Source: Jiella pelagia
GTDB lineage: Bacteria; Pseudomonadota; Alphaproteobacteria; Rhizobiales; Rhizobiaceae
Reading direction: 5' to 3'
Assembly (NCBI RefSeq): GCF_026898155.1
Contig: NZ_CP114029.1
Location: 3,824,001-3,888,000 of the forward strand
DNA: 64,000 nt
A program made the translations under genes and the position numbers. The notes beneath the pieces were generated by a model. It was not told where the DNA came from. It made no database searches and saw only the letters and a program-made list of their open reading frames with translations. This document shows positions 18,912 through 30,674 of the stretch, in pieces (position 1 is the first letter of the stretch; each line of letters opens with the position of its first letter).

Positions 18912-19649
18912 ATGTTCGACTTGACCGGCCGCAAGGCCCTGATCACCGGCGCGACCGGCGGGATCGGCGAAGCCATCGCGAAAGCGCTGCATGCACAAGG
19001 CGCGACGGTCGGCCTGCACGGCACACGGCAGGAAAAGCTGGACGAGCTGGCGGCTGCGCTGGGCGATCGCTGCGCCGTGCTGCCGGCCAATCTCGCCGAG
19101 CGCGAGGGCCAGACGAAGCTCGCCGAATCCGCCACCGAGGCGCTGGGCGGCGTCGACATTCTGGTCAACAATGCCGGCATCACCAAGGACGGCCTGATGG
19201 TCCGCATGTCCGATGCCGACTGGGACAACGTTCTCGAGGTCGATCTCACCGCGGCGTTCCGGCTGACCCGCGAACTCACCCATCCGATGATGCGCAAGCG
19301 TTTCGGGCGGATCATCAACATCACCTCGGTCGTCGGGGTGATCGGAAATCCCGGCCAGGCCAACTACTGCGCGGCCAAGGCGGGAATGGTGGGCTTCTCG
19401 AAGTCGCTCGCCCAGGAAATCGCCACGCGGGGCGTGACCGTGAACTGTATCGCCCCCGGCTTCATTTCCAGCGCCATGACGGATAAGCTCAACGACAAGC
19501 AACGGGAGACGATCCTCTCGATGATTCCGACGAAGCGTATGGGAGAAGCCACTGACATCGCCACGGCGGCGGTCTTTCTCGCTTCCAACGAGGCAAGCTA
19601 CGTCACCGGTCAGACCATCCACGTCAATGGTGGCATGGCGATGATCTGA
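18912..19649 (+). CDS. fabG: 3-oxoacyl-ACP reductase
   Basis: NADPH-dependent reduction of 3-oxoacyl-ACP in fatty acid elongation; 245 residues. Short-chain dehydrogenase hallmarks are the TGATGGIG nucleotide loop (residues 12-19), NNAG, the catalytic Ser in NITSVVG and the YxxxK pair in NYCAAKAG. The C-terminal VTGQTIHVNGGMAMI is FabG-specific. It sits between fabD and acpP, the usual alphaproteobacterial order. Confidence 0.95.
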   Translation: MFDLTGRKALITGATGGIGEAIAKALHAQGATVGLHGTRQEKLDELAAALGDRCAVLPANLAEREGQTKLAESATEALGGVDILVNNAGITKDGLMVRMSDADWDNVLEVDLTAAFRLTRELTHPMMRKRFGRIINITSVVGVIGNPGQANYCAAKAGMVGFSKSLAQEIATRGVTVNCIAPGFISSAMTDKLNDKQRETILSMIPTKRMGEATDIATAAVFLASNEASYVTGQTIHVNGGMAMI

Positions 19650-19867
19650 ACGGTGGCAACGACCTGATCGAAAGGCCTTTCTTCGTCGCGAGAAGGGCGC
19701 TCCATCAAGCAAGTCTATTGGCTGGGCGGGGAGAAGGTGTTAACGACCCGCCCGATCGAAATTCGGGGCAGAGTTCATGGCGTGGCCGCAAAAGGGGACG
19801 CGCCGCTTGATAAAAAGCCGTCTCGCGTCTAACGAACGGCAAACGTCATCACAGCAGAGGAATGACT

Positions 19868-20104
19868 ATGAGTGATACCGCCGAGCGCGTGAAGAAGATC
19901 GTCGTCGAACATCTGGGCGTCGAGCAGGAAAAGGTCACCGAGAACGCCAGCTTCATCGACGATCTCGGGGCGGACAGCCTCGACACCGTCGAGCTGGTCA
20001 TGGCGTTCGAAGAGGAATTCGGCGTCGAGATTCCCGACGATGCGGCCGAGACGATCCTCACCGTCGGCGACGCTGTGAAGTTCATCGAGAAGAACCAGGC
20101 CTGA
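19868..20104 (+). CDS. acpP: Acyl carrier protein
   Basis: A 78-residue acidic carrier of growing acyl chains. The 4'-phosphopantetheine attachment Ser37 lies in [15 protein letters not shown]. The ATG at 19868 has GAGGA six bases upstream; an in-frame ATG at 19862 would overlap that ribosome site. The 218-base gap from fabG probably carries its own strong promoter, as acpP usually needs high expression. fabF follows. Confidence 0.97.
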   Translation: MSDTAERVKKIVVEHLGVEQEKVTENASFIDDLGADSLDTVELVMAFEEEFGVEIPDDAAETILTVGDAVKFIEKNQA

Positions 20105-20307
20105 CCTGCCGGTAATCCCATTCCGAGCGCCTCGCTTCGACACCGGACGGTGTGTGGCGGGCGCCGGAATGAGTGAAACGCTCGCGTTTCATCGGTCCTG
20201 TCGGGGCTTTTGAATTCGCCATCCGGTTCGTCGGCGACGATGGGCGGGGATCGAATGTCGGATCAGCTCCAGGGAAGTCGGCCCGTCTTTCTGGCAAAAG
20301 AGCGGAC

Positions 20308-21574
20308 ATGAGACGAGTAGTCATCACTGGCGTCGGGATGGTCACACCACTTGGCGCTGGCGCATCGGTCACCTGGCAGCGGCTTCTGGCCGGAGAAAGC
20401 GGTGCGGCGCGAATCGAGACCTTCGAGGTTTCTGATCTTCCGTGCCAGATCGCCTGTCAGATCCCCCGTGGCGACGGCCACAACGGCACCTTCAATCCCG
20501 ATCAGTGGATGGAGCCGAAAGAGCAGCGCAAGGTCGATGATTTCATCGTCTATGCCGTTGCAGCGGCTGCCGAGGCGCTGGACGATGCCAACTGGCATCC
20601 CGAGACCTACGAAGACCAGATCACCACCGGCGTCCTCATCGGCTCAGGCATCGGCGGCCTGCAGGGCATCGAGAAAACCTCGCTGATCCTCGCCGAAAAG
20701 GGCCCGCGCCGGGTCTCCCCCTTCTTCATCCCCGGCAGCCTGATCAACCTCGCCTCCGGGCATGTGTCGATCCGCAACGGGCTGAAGGGGCCGAACCATT
20801 CGGTGGTCACCGCCTGTTCGACGGGCGCGCACGCCATTGGCGACGCCAGCCGGCTGATTGCTCTCGGCGATGCCGATGTGATGGTCGCCGGCGGCGCCGA
20901 ATCACCCGTCGGTCGTCTGTCTCTCGCCGGCTTCGCGGCCTGCAGGGCGCTTTCGACCCACTTCAACAACGACCCCCAGCGTGGCTCCCGGCCCTATGAC
21001 CGGGACCGTGATGGTTTCGTCATGGGCGAGGGCGCCGGCGTCGTCGTGCTCGAAGAGCCTCGAACATGCCAAGGCCAGAGGTGCGCATATCTATGCCGAG
21101 GTGATCGGTTACGGCATGTCGGGCGACGCCTATCACATCACCGCCCCGGCCGAGGACGGTGACGGCGCCTTCCGCTGCATGTCGGCCGCGTTGAAGCGCG
21201 CCGGCATCACCGCCGCCGAACTCGATTACGTCAACGCCCATGGTACCTCGACGCCGATGGGCGACGAGATCGAGCTTCGCGCCTTCGAGCGGCTGGTCGG
21301 CGAATCGGCGTCGCAGATCACCATGTCCTCGACCAAATCGGCCATCGGCCATCTGCTTGGCGCTGCCGGCTCCGTCGAGGCGATCTTCTCGGTGCTGGCG
21401 ATCCGCGACAACGTCGCGCCGCCGACGCTCAATCTCGACAATCCGTCCGTCGAGACGGCGATCGATCTTGTCCCGCACAAGAAGAAGGAGAAGCAGATCG
21501 ACACCGTTCTGTCGAATTCCTTCGGCTTCGGCGGCACCAACGCCTCGCTGGTTCTGCGGCGCTTCGCCGAGTAG
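20308..21574 (+). CDS. fabF: 3-oxoacyl-ACP synthase II, one artefactual frameshift
   Basis: Condensing enzyme extending acyl-ACP with malonyl-ACP; 421 residues when corrected. The catalytic triad is visible: Cys in TACSTGAHAIG, His in NAHGTSTPMGD and His in IGHLLGAAGS. The glycine-rich end SFGFGGTNASL is present. The frame breaks at 21055-21061 (GAGCCTC); reading GAGCTC restores VLEELEHAKARGAH. The gene ends in a rho-independent terminator. The usual downstream neighbour mltG is absent, and a glutathione transferase occupies that place. Confidence 0.93.
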
Positions 21575-21600
21575 AACGGCGTCAAAGGCAGATTTCGAGA

Positions 21601-21634
21601 GGGCGGATGGTCATGCCGATCATCCGCCCTTTTT
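21601..21634 (+). terminator. Rho-independent terminator after fabF
   Basis: A 9-bp perfect stem (GGGCGGATG with CATCCGCCC), an 11-base loop and a five-T run directly after, 26 bases past the fabF stop. This closes the fab cluster. Confidence 0.85.
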
Positions 21635-21688
21635 CGTTAAGGGGCGGCCATAGGGGCGGCCGGTCGGTATTCTGGAGGAGGTCTTTCG

Positions 21689-22348
21689 ATGGCCCGCATG
21701 AAGTTCTTCTATGCACCGGGCGCCTGCTCGCTCGCGTCACACATTGCGCTTGAGGAGGCGGAGGCCGACTTCGAGGCGGTGCGAATCGATACCGCGAAGG
21801 GCGAGCAGAAGACTGCGGACTATCTGAAGATCAATCCGAAGGGGCGGGTTCCGGCGCTTGTCGACGGCAACTTCATCGTCACGGAGAACCCGGCGATCCT
21901 GCGCTATGTTGCGGTCACCCATCCGGACAAGGAACTCTGGCCTGCGGAACCATGGGGCGAGGCGCGATGCGCGGAGTGGTTGGCCTTTCTTTCTTCCGGC
22001 GTTCATCCGAGCTACGCCCATATTCGCCGCGCCGAGCGCTACGCGACCACCGAAGAGGGCAGGAGGGACGTCGTCGAGACCGGGAGGCGGGCGACGCGCG
22101 AGATTTATCAGATGGTCGAGGAAAAATTGTCGGCGATCAGGAACGGCTGGGCGGCTGGCGACGGCTACTCGGTAGCCGATCCCTATCTCCTGGTCTTCTG
22201 GACCTGGGGCGCCGGCTCCGTCCTCGGCTACGACATGGAAGGCGACTTTCCGAACTGGACGGCGCACGCCGGAAGGGTCCTCGCCCGTCCTGCGACGGCG
22301 GCCGTGTTCGAACGCGAGGGCCTGGAACTGCCGCAGCCTCGGGCCTGA
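21689..22348 (+). CDS. Glutathione S-transferase (beta-class-like)
   Basis: A 219-residue cytosolic GST. The N-terminal thioredoxin fold has KFFYAPGACSLASHIALEEA with the beta-class Cys, the cis-Pro region GRVPALVDG and the glutathione-gamma-Glu contact TENPAILRY. The C-terminal helical domain has the conserved SVADPYLLVFW. The ATG at 21689 follows GGAGGAGGTCTTTCG. It is a single-gene unit between the fab terminator and clpB; the substrate cannot be predicted. Confidence 0.9.
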   Translation: MARMKFFYAPGACSLASHIALEEAEADFEAVRIDTAKGEQKTADYLKINPKGRVPALVDGNFIVTENPAILRYVAVTHPDKELWPAEPWGEARCAEWLAFLSSGVHPSYAHIRRAERYATTEEGRRDVVETGRRATREIYQMVEEKLSAIRNGWAAGDGYSVADPYLLVFWTWGAGSVLGYDMEGDFPNWTAHAGRVLARPATAAVFEREGLELPQPRA

Positions 22349-22466
22349 CCTTGATCGGCAGGGATGCTGGCCACCTGTCCGTTGCGGCCGCAGCGATGGG
22401 CGCCGGCATCACCATGGGATCCTGCTCGCCGGCGTAACATTTTTGCAACAAGATTCATCGCGGCCT

Positions 22467-22497
22467 CTTCCGGCGCCGCATCTCGCCTCCCATATTT
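22467..22497 (+). promoter_or_regulatory. Possible heat-shock (sigma-32 type) promoter of clpB
   Basis: CTTCC, a 17-base spacer and CCCATATTT lie about 90 bases before clpB. They loosely match the alphaproteobacterial sigma-32 pattern (CTTG, about 17 bases, CYTATNT). The gene's role supports it, but the -35 is imperfect. Confidence 0.3.
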
Positions 22498-22587
22498 CTT
22501 GCGGGCGGCTCGCCGAATGCGGGAGCCGGACTCCAGGAAGGGTGCCGCGTGCCTTTGAAAAGGGCGCGGCGCAGATAGGAGAGAGCG

Positions 22588-25211
<2,624 letters not shown>

Positions 25212-25240
25212 GCGACGCTCCCCACGGCTGACAGGAACGA

Positions 25241-25273
25241 ACGGCGCGGCCTGCACAAGGGCCGCGCCGTTTT
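25241..25273 (+). terminator. Rho-independent terminator after clpB
   Basis: An 11-bp GC-rich stem (ACGGCGCGGCC with GGCCGCGCCGT), an 8-base loop and a short T-run, 30 bases past the clpB stop. Confidence 0.8.
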
Positions 25274-25355
25274 CATTTGCGGGTGCCGCATGGAGGGGGG
25301 CCATGGGCTCGCAAGCGTCTTTTGATACCACTGTGAGCGATCACGCCGAATTATA

Positions 25356-25372
25356 TTGCAAATGATTTGCAA
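25356..25372. promoter_or_regulatory. Mur-type (manganese) operator upstream of sitA
   Basis: TTGCAAATGATTTGCAA is a perfect 8-1-8 palindrome in an AT-rich patch 41 bases before the sitA start. It resembles the Mur-responsive sequence that represses sitABCD under manganese in rhizobia. Repression by a Mur/Fur-family protein is inferred; the regulator gene is not in the window. Confidence 0.75.
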
Positions 25373-25413
25373 CTGCATAAGATTGCCGAGACTGCCATCA
25401 TCGAGGACGCTGC

Positions 25414-26331
25414 ATGACCGCTGGACGATCGATCTCATGCGCCACCCGGGCGACAGCGCTGCTATCGGCGATGCTGCTCTGGCAGGCCGGCAGCGCCCGG
25501 GCCGCCGACGAGCCCTTCAAGGTCGTCACCACCTTCACGGTCATCGCCGACATGGCCCGCAACGTCGCCGGCGATGCCGCGGAGGTCGTCTCCGTCACCA
25601 AGCCCGGCGCCGAGATCCACGGCTACGAGCCGACCCCGCGCGACATCGTCTCGGCCCAGGATGCCAACCTGATCCTGTGGAACGGGCTCAATCTGGAGCG
25701 CTGGTTCGAGCAGTTCTTCGCCAATTTCGGCGACGTGCCCTCGGCGACCCTGACGGACGGCATCGAGCCGATCGCGATCGCCGAAGGCAGCTACGAGGGC
25801 CTCGCTAATCCCCATGCCTGGATGGGGCTGGGCAACGCCATGGTCTATGTCGACAACATCCGCGATGCTCTGGTCGAGCATGATCCGGAGGACGCCGCGA
25901 TCTACAGGGCGAACGCCGAGGCCTACAAGCAGAAGATCCGCGACACGATCGAGCCGCTGCGCGACAAGATCGCCGCCATTCCCGAGGCGCGGCGCTGGCT
26001 GGTCACCTGCGAGGGCGCGTTCAGCTATCTGGCGAAGGACTTCGGCCTGAAGGAGCTCTATCTCTGGCCGATCAATGCCGACCAGACCGGCACGCCGCAG
26101 CAGGTGAGGAAGGTCATCGACGGGGTGCGCGAGCACGATGTCCCGGCGGTGTTCTGCGAATCCACCGTCAACCAGGCGCCGGCGCAGCAGGTGGCGCGCG
26201 AGACCGGCGCAGACTATGGCGGCGTCCTCTATGTCGATTCCCTCTCGGAAGAGGGCGGCCCGGTGCCGACCTATCTCGACCTCTTGCGGGTGACGTCGCA
26301 GACCGTCGTCGAGGGGCTGGCCGGCAAATGA
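25414..26331 (+). CDS. sitA: Manganese/iron ABC importer binding protein
   Basis: Cluster A-I (SitA/MntA) periplasmic metal-binding protein; 305 residues. A signal peptide ends near [10 protein letters not shown]. Metal ligands expected in the family are seen as His in [12 protein letters not shown], His in NPHAWMG, Glu in [10 protein letters not shown] and Asp in YVDSLSEE. It is first in sitABCD and overlaps sitB by four bases (ATGA). The Mur-type palindrome lies 41 bases upstream. The Mn assignment follows from operon type and operator. Confidence 0.92.
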   Translation: MTAGRSISCATRATALLSAMLLWQAGSARAADEPFKVVTTFTVIADMARNVAGDAAEVVSVTKPGAEIHGYEPTPRDIVSAQDANLILWNGLNLERWFEQFFANFGDVPSATLTDGIEPIAIAEGSYEGLANPHAWMGLGNAMVYVDNIRDALVEHDPEDAAIYRANAEAYKQKIRDTIEPLRDKIAAIPEARRWLVTCEGAFSYLAKDFGLKELYLWPINADQTGTPQQVRKVIDGVREHDVPAVFCESTVNQAPAQQVARETGADYGGVLYVDSLSEEGGPVPTYLDLLRVTSQTVVEGLAGK

Positions 26332-27212
26332 CGGGGGAGGGCGCGCCGGAGAAGCTGGACGGCATCGTCGCGGAGCGCGTCACCGTCACCTACCGCAACG
26401 GCCACACGGCCCTGCGCGAGGCGAGCTTCGCCATCCCGCGCGGAACGGTGACGGCCCTCGTCGGCGTCAACGGCGCCGGCAAGTCCACCCTCTTCAAGGC
26501 GATCATGGGGTTCATCCCGCTCGGCTCGGGCGAAATCCGGCTGCTCGGCCTGAGCGTGAAGGAGGCGCTGCGCGCCAATCTCGTCGCCTATGTGCCCCAG
26601 TCGGAGGAGGTGGACTGGAACTTTCCGGTCCTCGTCGAGGACGTGGTGATGATGGGCCGCTACGGCCACATGGGCTTCCTGCGCCGGCCCGCGAAGGCCG
26701 ATCACGCGGCGGTCGACCAGGCGCTCGAACGGGTCGGCATGGGGGCCTTCCGCCATCGCCAGATCGGCGAACTCTCCGGTGGCCAGAGAAAGCGCGTCTT
26801 CCTCGCCCGGGCGCTTGCCCAGGACGGCCGGGTGATCCTTCTCGACGAACCCTTCACCGGCGTCGACGTAAAGACCGAGGAGCAGATCGTCCAGCTGCTG
26901 CGCGAATTGCGGGCGGAGGGCCGGGTGATGCTGGTTTCCACCCACAATCTCGGTTCGGTCCCCGAATTCTGCGACCGCACGATCCTGGTCAAGGGAACGG
27001 TGCTCGCTTTCGGCCCGACGGAGACGGTCTTCACCCGGAACAATCTCGAACGCGCCTTCGGCGGCGTCCTGCGGCATTTCACCCTCGGCGGCACCCTGCT
27101 GCACGACGACGACGACCCGCGCGAGGTCAGCATCATCACCGACGACGAGCGGCCCTTCGTCCACTATGGCGAGACGATCCAACGCAGCAGTCCGGCGGGG
27201 GAGGGACAGTGA
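26328..27212 (+). CDS. sitB: Manganese/iron ABC importer ATPase
   Basis: A 294-residue ATPase with Walker [12 protein letters not shown], signature [12 protein letters not shown], Walker [13 protein letters not shown] and the switch His in VSTHNLG. The C-terminal extension [14 protein letters not shown] is typical of SitB. It overlaps sitA by four bases and the sitC ATG shares its last stop base (TGATG), so translation is coupled. Confidence 0.93.
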   Translation: MTGEGAPEKLDGIVAERVTVTYRNGHTALREASFAIPRGTVTALVGVNGAGKSTLFKAIMGFIPLGSGEIRLLGLSVKEALRANLVAYVPQSEEVDWNFPVLVEDVVMMGRYGHMGFLRRPAKADHAAVDQALERVGMGAFRHRQIGELSGGQRKRVFLARALAQDGRVILLDEPFTGVDVKTEEQIVQLLRELRAEGRVMLVSTHNLGSVPEFCDRTILVKGTVLAFGPTETVFTRNNLERAFGGVLRHFTLGGTLLHDDDDPREVSIITDDERPFVHYGETIQRSSPAGEGQ

Positions 27213-28120
27213 TGGGCGCGATGCTGGAGCCCTTCGCCTATTCCTACATGACCAACGCCATGTGGGTCTCGGCGCTCACCGGCGCGGTCTGCGCCTTCCT
27301 GTCGGCCTATCTGATGCTGAAGGGCTGGTCGCTGATCGGCGACGCCTTGTCCCATTCCGTCGTGCCCGGCGTCGCGGGGGCCTACATGCTGGGCCTGCCC
27401 TTTGCCCTCGGCGCCTTCATCTCCGGCGGCCTCGCGGCAGGCGCGATGCTGTTCCTGTCCGAGCGATCCGGGCTGAAGGTCGACGTCGTCATCGGCATCA
27501 TCTTCACCTCCTTCTTCGGCCTCGGGCTGTTCATGGTCTCGATCAATCCGATGACGGTCAGCGTCCAGACCATCGTCATGGGCAACATCCTGACAATCAC
27601 GCCGGAGGACACGCTGCAGCTCGCGATCATCGGCTTCGTCTCGCTGGCGATCCTGCTCGCGAAGTGGAAGGACCTGATGGTCACCTTCTTCGACGAGACC
27701 CACGCCCGCTCGATCGGGCTGAGGCCAGACCTCCTGAAGGCGGTGTTCTTCTGCGTCCTGTCCGCCGCCATCGTCGCGGCCATGCAGACCGTCGGCGCCT
27801 TTCTCGTCATCGCCATGGTGGTGACGCCCGGCGCGACGGCCTATCTCCTCTGCGACCGCTTCCCCCGGCTGATCGCGCTGTCCGTCGCCATCGGCGCGGC
27901 CACCAGCTTCATCGGCGCCTATGCGAGCTATTTCCTCGATGGCGCCACCGGCGGGGTGATCGTCACGCTGCAGACCGCGATCTTCCTTCTCACCTTCGTC
28001 CTCGCGCCGAAGCACGGGCTCCTCGCCGCGCGGCGCAAGGCGCGGGCGGCGCTCACGGGTCCGGTGCCCGACATGGAGGAAGAGACCGTCTCGCCCGGCC
28101 CGCTCGAGGCACGGAGCTGA
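27212..28120 (+). CDS. sitC: Manganese/iron ABC importer permease
   Basis: A 302-residue ABC-3 family permease with eight to nine hydrophobic segments: GAVCAFLSAYLMLKGWSLIGDALSH-type opening (the conserved GDALSHSVVPG), then ARSIGLRPDLLKAVFF and FLVIAMVVTPGATAYLL. I chose the ATG at 27212; a GTG one codon upstream is possible. It couples to sitB and is followed after 4 bases by sitD, a second permease of the same family. Confidence 0.9.
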   Translation: MGAMLEPFAYSYMTNAMWVSALTGAVCAFLSAYLMLKGWSLIGDALSHSVVPGVAGAYMLGLPFALGAFISGGLAAGAMLFLSERSGLKVDVVIGIIFTSFFGLGLFMVSINPMTVSVQTIVMGNILTITPEDTLQLAIIGFVSLAILLAKWKDLMVTFFDETHARSIGLRPDLLKAVFFCVLSAAIVAAMQTVGAFLVIAMVVTPGATAYLLCDRFPRLIALSVAIGAATSFIGAYASYFLDGATGGVIVTLQTAIFLLTFVLAPKHGLLAARRKARAALTGPVPDMEEETVSPGPLEARS

Positions 28121-28124
28121 GCCC

Positions 28125-28982
28125 ATGGAGACGCTGCTCCTGCCCTTCCAGTTCGTCTTCATGCAGAACGCCTTCCTGATCTGCATGATCGTCGCCGTGC
28201 CGACGGCGCTGCTCTCCTGCTTCCTCGTCCTCAAGGGCTGGGCGCTGATGGGCGACGCCGTCAGCCACGCCATCCTGCCCGGCGTCGTCCTCTCCTGGAT
28301 CCTCGGCATTCCGCTGATCGTCGGGGCCTTCGCCGCCGGCATGGGCTGCGCGCTCCTCACCGGCTATCTGGCGGACAACAGCCGGGTGAAGCAGGACACG
28401 GTGATGGGCGTCGTCTTCTCCGGCATGTTCGGCATCGGCATCATCCTCTACACGTCGTTCCCGACCAACGAGCATCTCGACCACGTCCTCTTCGGCAATA
28501 TGCTGGCGATTGGCTTCGACGATCTCCTCACCGCCGGCGCCATCGCCCTGGCCGTCACGCTGGCGCTCCTCCTGAAATGGAAGGACCTTCTCCTCCACGC
28601 CTTCGATCCGGCGCAGGCGAGGGCGTCCGGCCTCAGGACCGGCATCCTCCACTACGGCCTTCTCACCGCGCTCTCCCTGACCGTCGTCGCGACGCTCACC
28701 TCCGTTGGCCTCATTCTCGCCGTGGCGCTGCTCGTCACCCCCGGCGCAATCGCCTTCCTGATCGTGCGCAGCTTCGGCTGGATGCTGATCGTTTCCGTCG
28801 TCGCCTGTCTCCTGTCGATGCTCCTCGGAACCTGGCTCGCCTTCTTCCTCGACAGCGCCCCGGCACCGACCATCGTCCTCGTCCTGACCGCGCTCTTCTG
28901 CCTTGCCCTCGCCCGGCGCATGGCCCGCACGCGGCGTGCCTCCCGCGAGGCGGCGCCGGAGGTTACGCTCATCGGCGGATGA
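28125..28982 (+). CDS. sitD: Manganese/iron ABC importer permease
   Basis: A 285-residue ABC-3 family permease paralogous to SitC: LKGWALMGDAVSHAILPG, QARASGLRTGILHYGL and LAVALLVTPGAIAFLI mirror the SitC blocks. Two different permeases make the heterodimeric channel. It is last in the operon; no clear terminator is seen in the short gap to the convergent MATE gene. Confidence 0.9.
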   Translation: METLLLPFQFVFMQNAFLICMIVAVPTALLSCFLVLKGWALMGDAVSHAILPGVVLSWILGIPLIVGAFAAGMGCALLTGYLADNSRVKQDTVMGVVFSGMFGIGIILYTSFPTNEHLDHVLFGNMLAIGFDDLLTAGAIALAVTLALLLKWKDLLLHAFDPAQARASGLRTGILHYGLLTALSLTVVATLTSVGLILAVALLVTPGAIAFLIVRSFGWMLIVSVVACLLSMLLGTWLAFFLDSAPAPTIVLVLTALFCLALARRMARTRRASREAAPEVTLIGG

Positions 28983-29019
28983 CCAGCTTCGGGCCGGTCG
29001 GCAGAGGGTGGCGAAAGCC

Positions 29020-30412
29020 TCAGCTGTCTATCAGCCCATACGTCTCCCGCCGCACATAGCGCCAGTTCATCAGCACCGCAGCCGCCGCCAGACCCGAGGC
29101 GAGGCCCCACCAGATGCCCGGGGCGGCGAGGCCGAGCGGGAATGCGAGGACATAGGCGATCGGCATGCCGACCAGCCAGTAGCTGATCAGCGCGATGACC
29201 ATCGGGACGCGGGTGTCCTTCATGCCCCTGAGGACGCCGGCGCCGACCGCCTGCAGGGCGTCGGCGATCTGGAAGACCGCAGCGACGAGGAGCAGCGGGA
29301 CGGCCGCGGCGAGGACGTCGGCGGAGGCCGGATTGGCCGGGTCGAGATAAAGGCGGATCAGCCCCTCCGGCCAGAGCCAGAACAGCGCGGCGGCGCACAG
29401 CGCGATACCCCCGCCGATGAAGATGGCGGTGTTGCCCGCCCGTTGGAGCGCGATCCTGTCCTGCCGGCCATGGGCGATGCCGACGCGCACGGAGGCGGCG
29501 TTGGAGAGGCCGAGCGGGATCATGAAGGAGATCGAGGCGATCTGCAGGGCGATACCGTGGGCGGCAAGCGGAACGGTGCCGAGCCAGCCCACCATGATCG
29601 ACGAGATGGCGAACAGGGCGACCTCGGCGATGATCGTCGCCGAGATCGGCAGGCCGAGCCGCACGACCTCGAAGAAGGCCGGCCAGTCCGGCCGCCAGGC
29701 CCTCGCATAGAGTTCGTAGCGTTGGAGCGCCGGTGCGAAAACGGTATAGCCGACGAGAAGCCCGGCCATCAGCATGTTCGACAGGAGCGTCGCCATGGCC
29801 GCGCCGACGATGCCCATGGCCGGCGCGCCGAGATGGCCGAAGATGAAGATCCAGTTGAAGCCGGCATTGGCCAGGGCCCCCGCGACGATCACCGCCAGCA
29901 TCAGATAGGCCCGGTTGACCACCGTCAGATAGGCCCTGAGGCTGAGGATGATCAGCGCCGGGAACATCGACCATTGGCCGAGGACCATATAGTCGCCGGC
30001 GAGCCGCGCGGTCTCCGGTTCCTGGTCGAGCAGGAGGAGGATCGGCTCCATGAAGCTCAACGGGATCATCACCAGGGCGCCGTAGAGGATCAGCACCCAG
30101 ACGCTCATGCGGATCGAGCGGCGGACGCCGCGCACGTCGCCGCGCCCTTGCGCGCCGGCGGCAATGGGGATCGCCGCATGGGCAAAGCCCGCCCCGAACA
30201 TGAAGACGAGGAAAAACGTCTGGGTCGCCAGGACAGCCGCGGCGAGGCTCGACCGCGCCAAGCCAGCCGACCATCACCGTGTCGGTGACGTTCATGGTGA
30301 TCTGGGCGAGCTGCACGCCGATCAGCGGCAAGGCAAGGTTCACCGTGGCACCGGCATGGCCGAGCCAGCTCTGGCCGGGCCCGGCCGGCGCGATGTTCTT
30401 CTCCTGCAGCAT
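29020..30412 (-). CDS. MATE-family multidrug efflux protein (NorM type), one artefactual frameshift
   Basis: Cation-coupled drug exporter of the inner membrane; about 463 residues when corrected, with twelve hydrophobic segments. The N-terminus MLQEKNIAPAGPGQSW leads to LPLIGVQLAQITMNVTDTVM, a typical MATE first helix, and a matching VALFAISSIMVGWLG occurs in the second half. The frame breaks at 30244-30250 (GAGGCTC on the + strand); GAGCTC restores GAVELAAAVLATQTFF. It is convergent with sitD and divergent from choline sulfatase. Confidence 0.9.
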
Positions 30413-30674
30413 GTCGCATCGTCCTCTCGCCGGCGCTGTAGCGTCTGGCGCCGCCGAAATCCAATGCGAATCATCGATGAGGGTGATCGTTCCTGCAAAT
30501 GAGCGGCCACCGAGTGATCGGCGCTGCTGCGAGGGCCGAGGGTCGGCTCCGGCAGTTTCCCCAACGGCGGAGATTTTGCCGCTCATGCAAAAGTCCGCCC
30601 ATTGCGGGCGCAGGCCGTGGCGCGTTATGCCGCAAGGGCCGCGACCGCCAACGCCTTGCCGGAAAGACCGCCCC

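Noticed and set aside
17735..19363. Long antisense open frame (542 codons) across fabD and fabG
   Set aside because: It is a shadow of two strongly conserved genes in high-GC DNA, with no family resemblance.
28903..30288. Plus-strand open frame of 461 codons across the MATE gene
   Set aside because: Highly charged shadow of a hydrophobic protein on the other strand.
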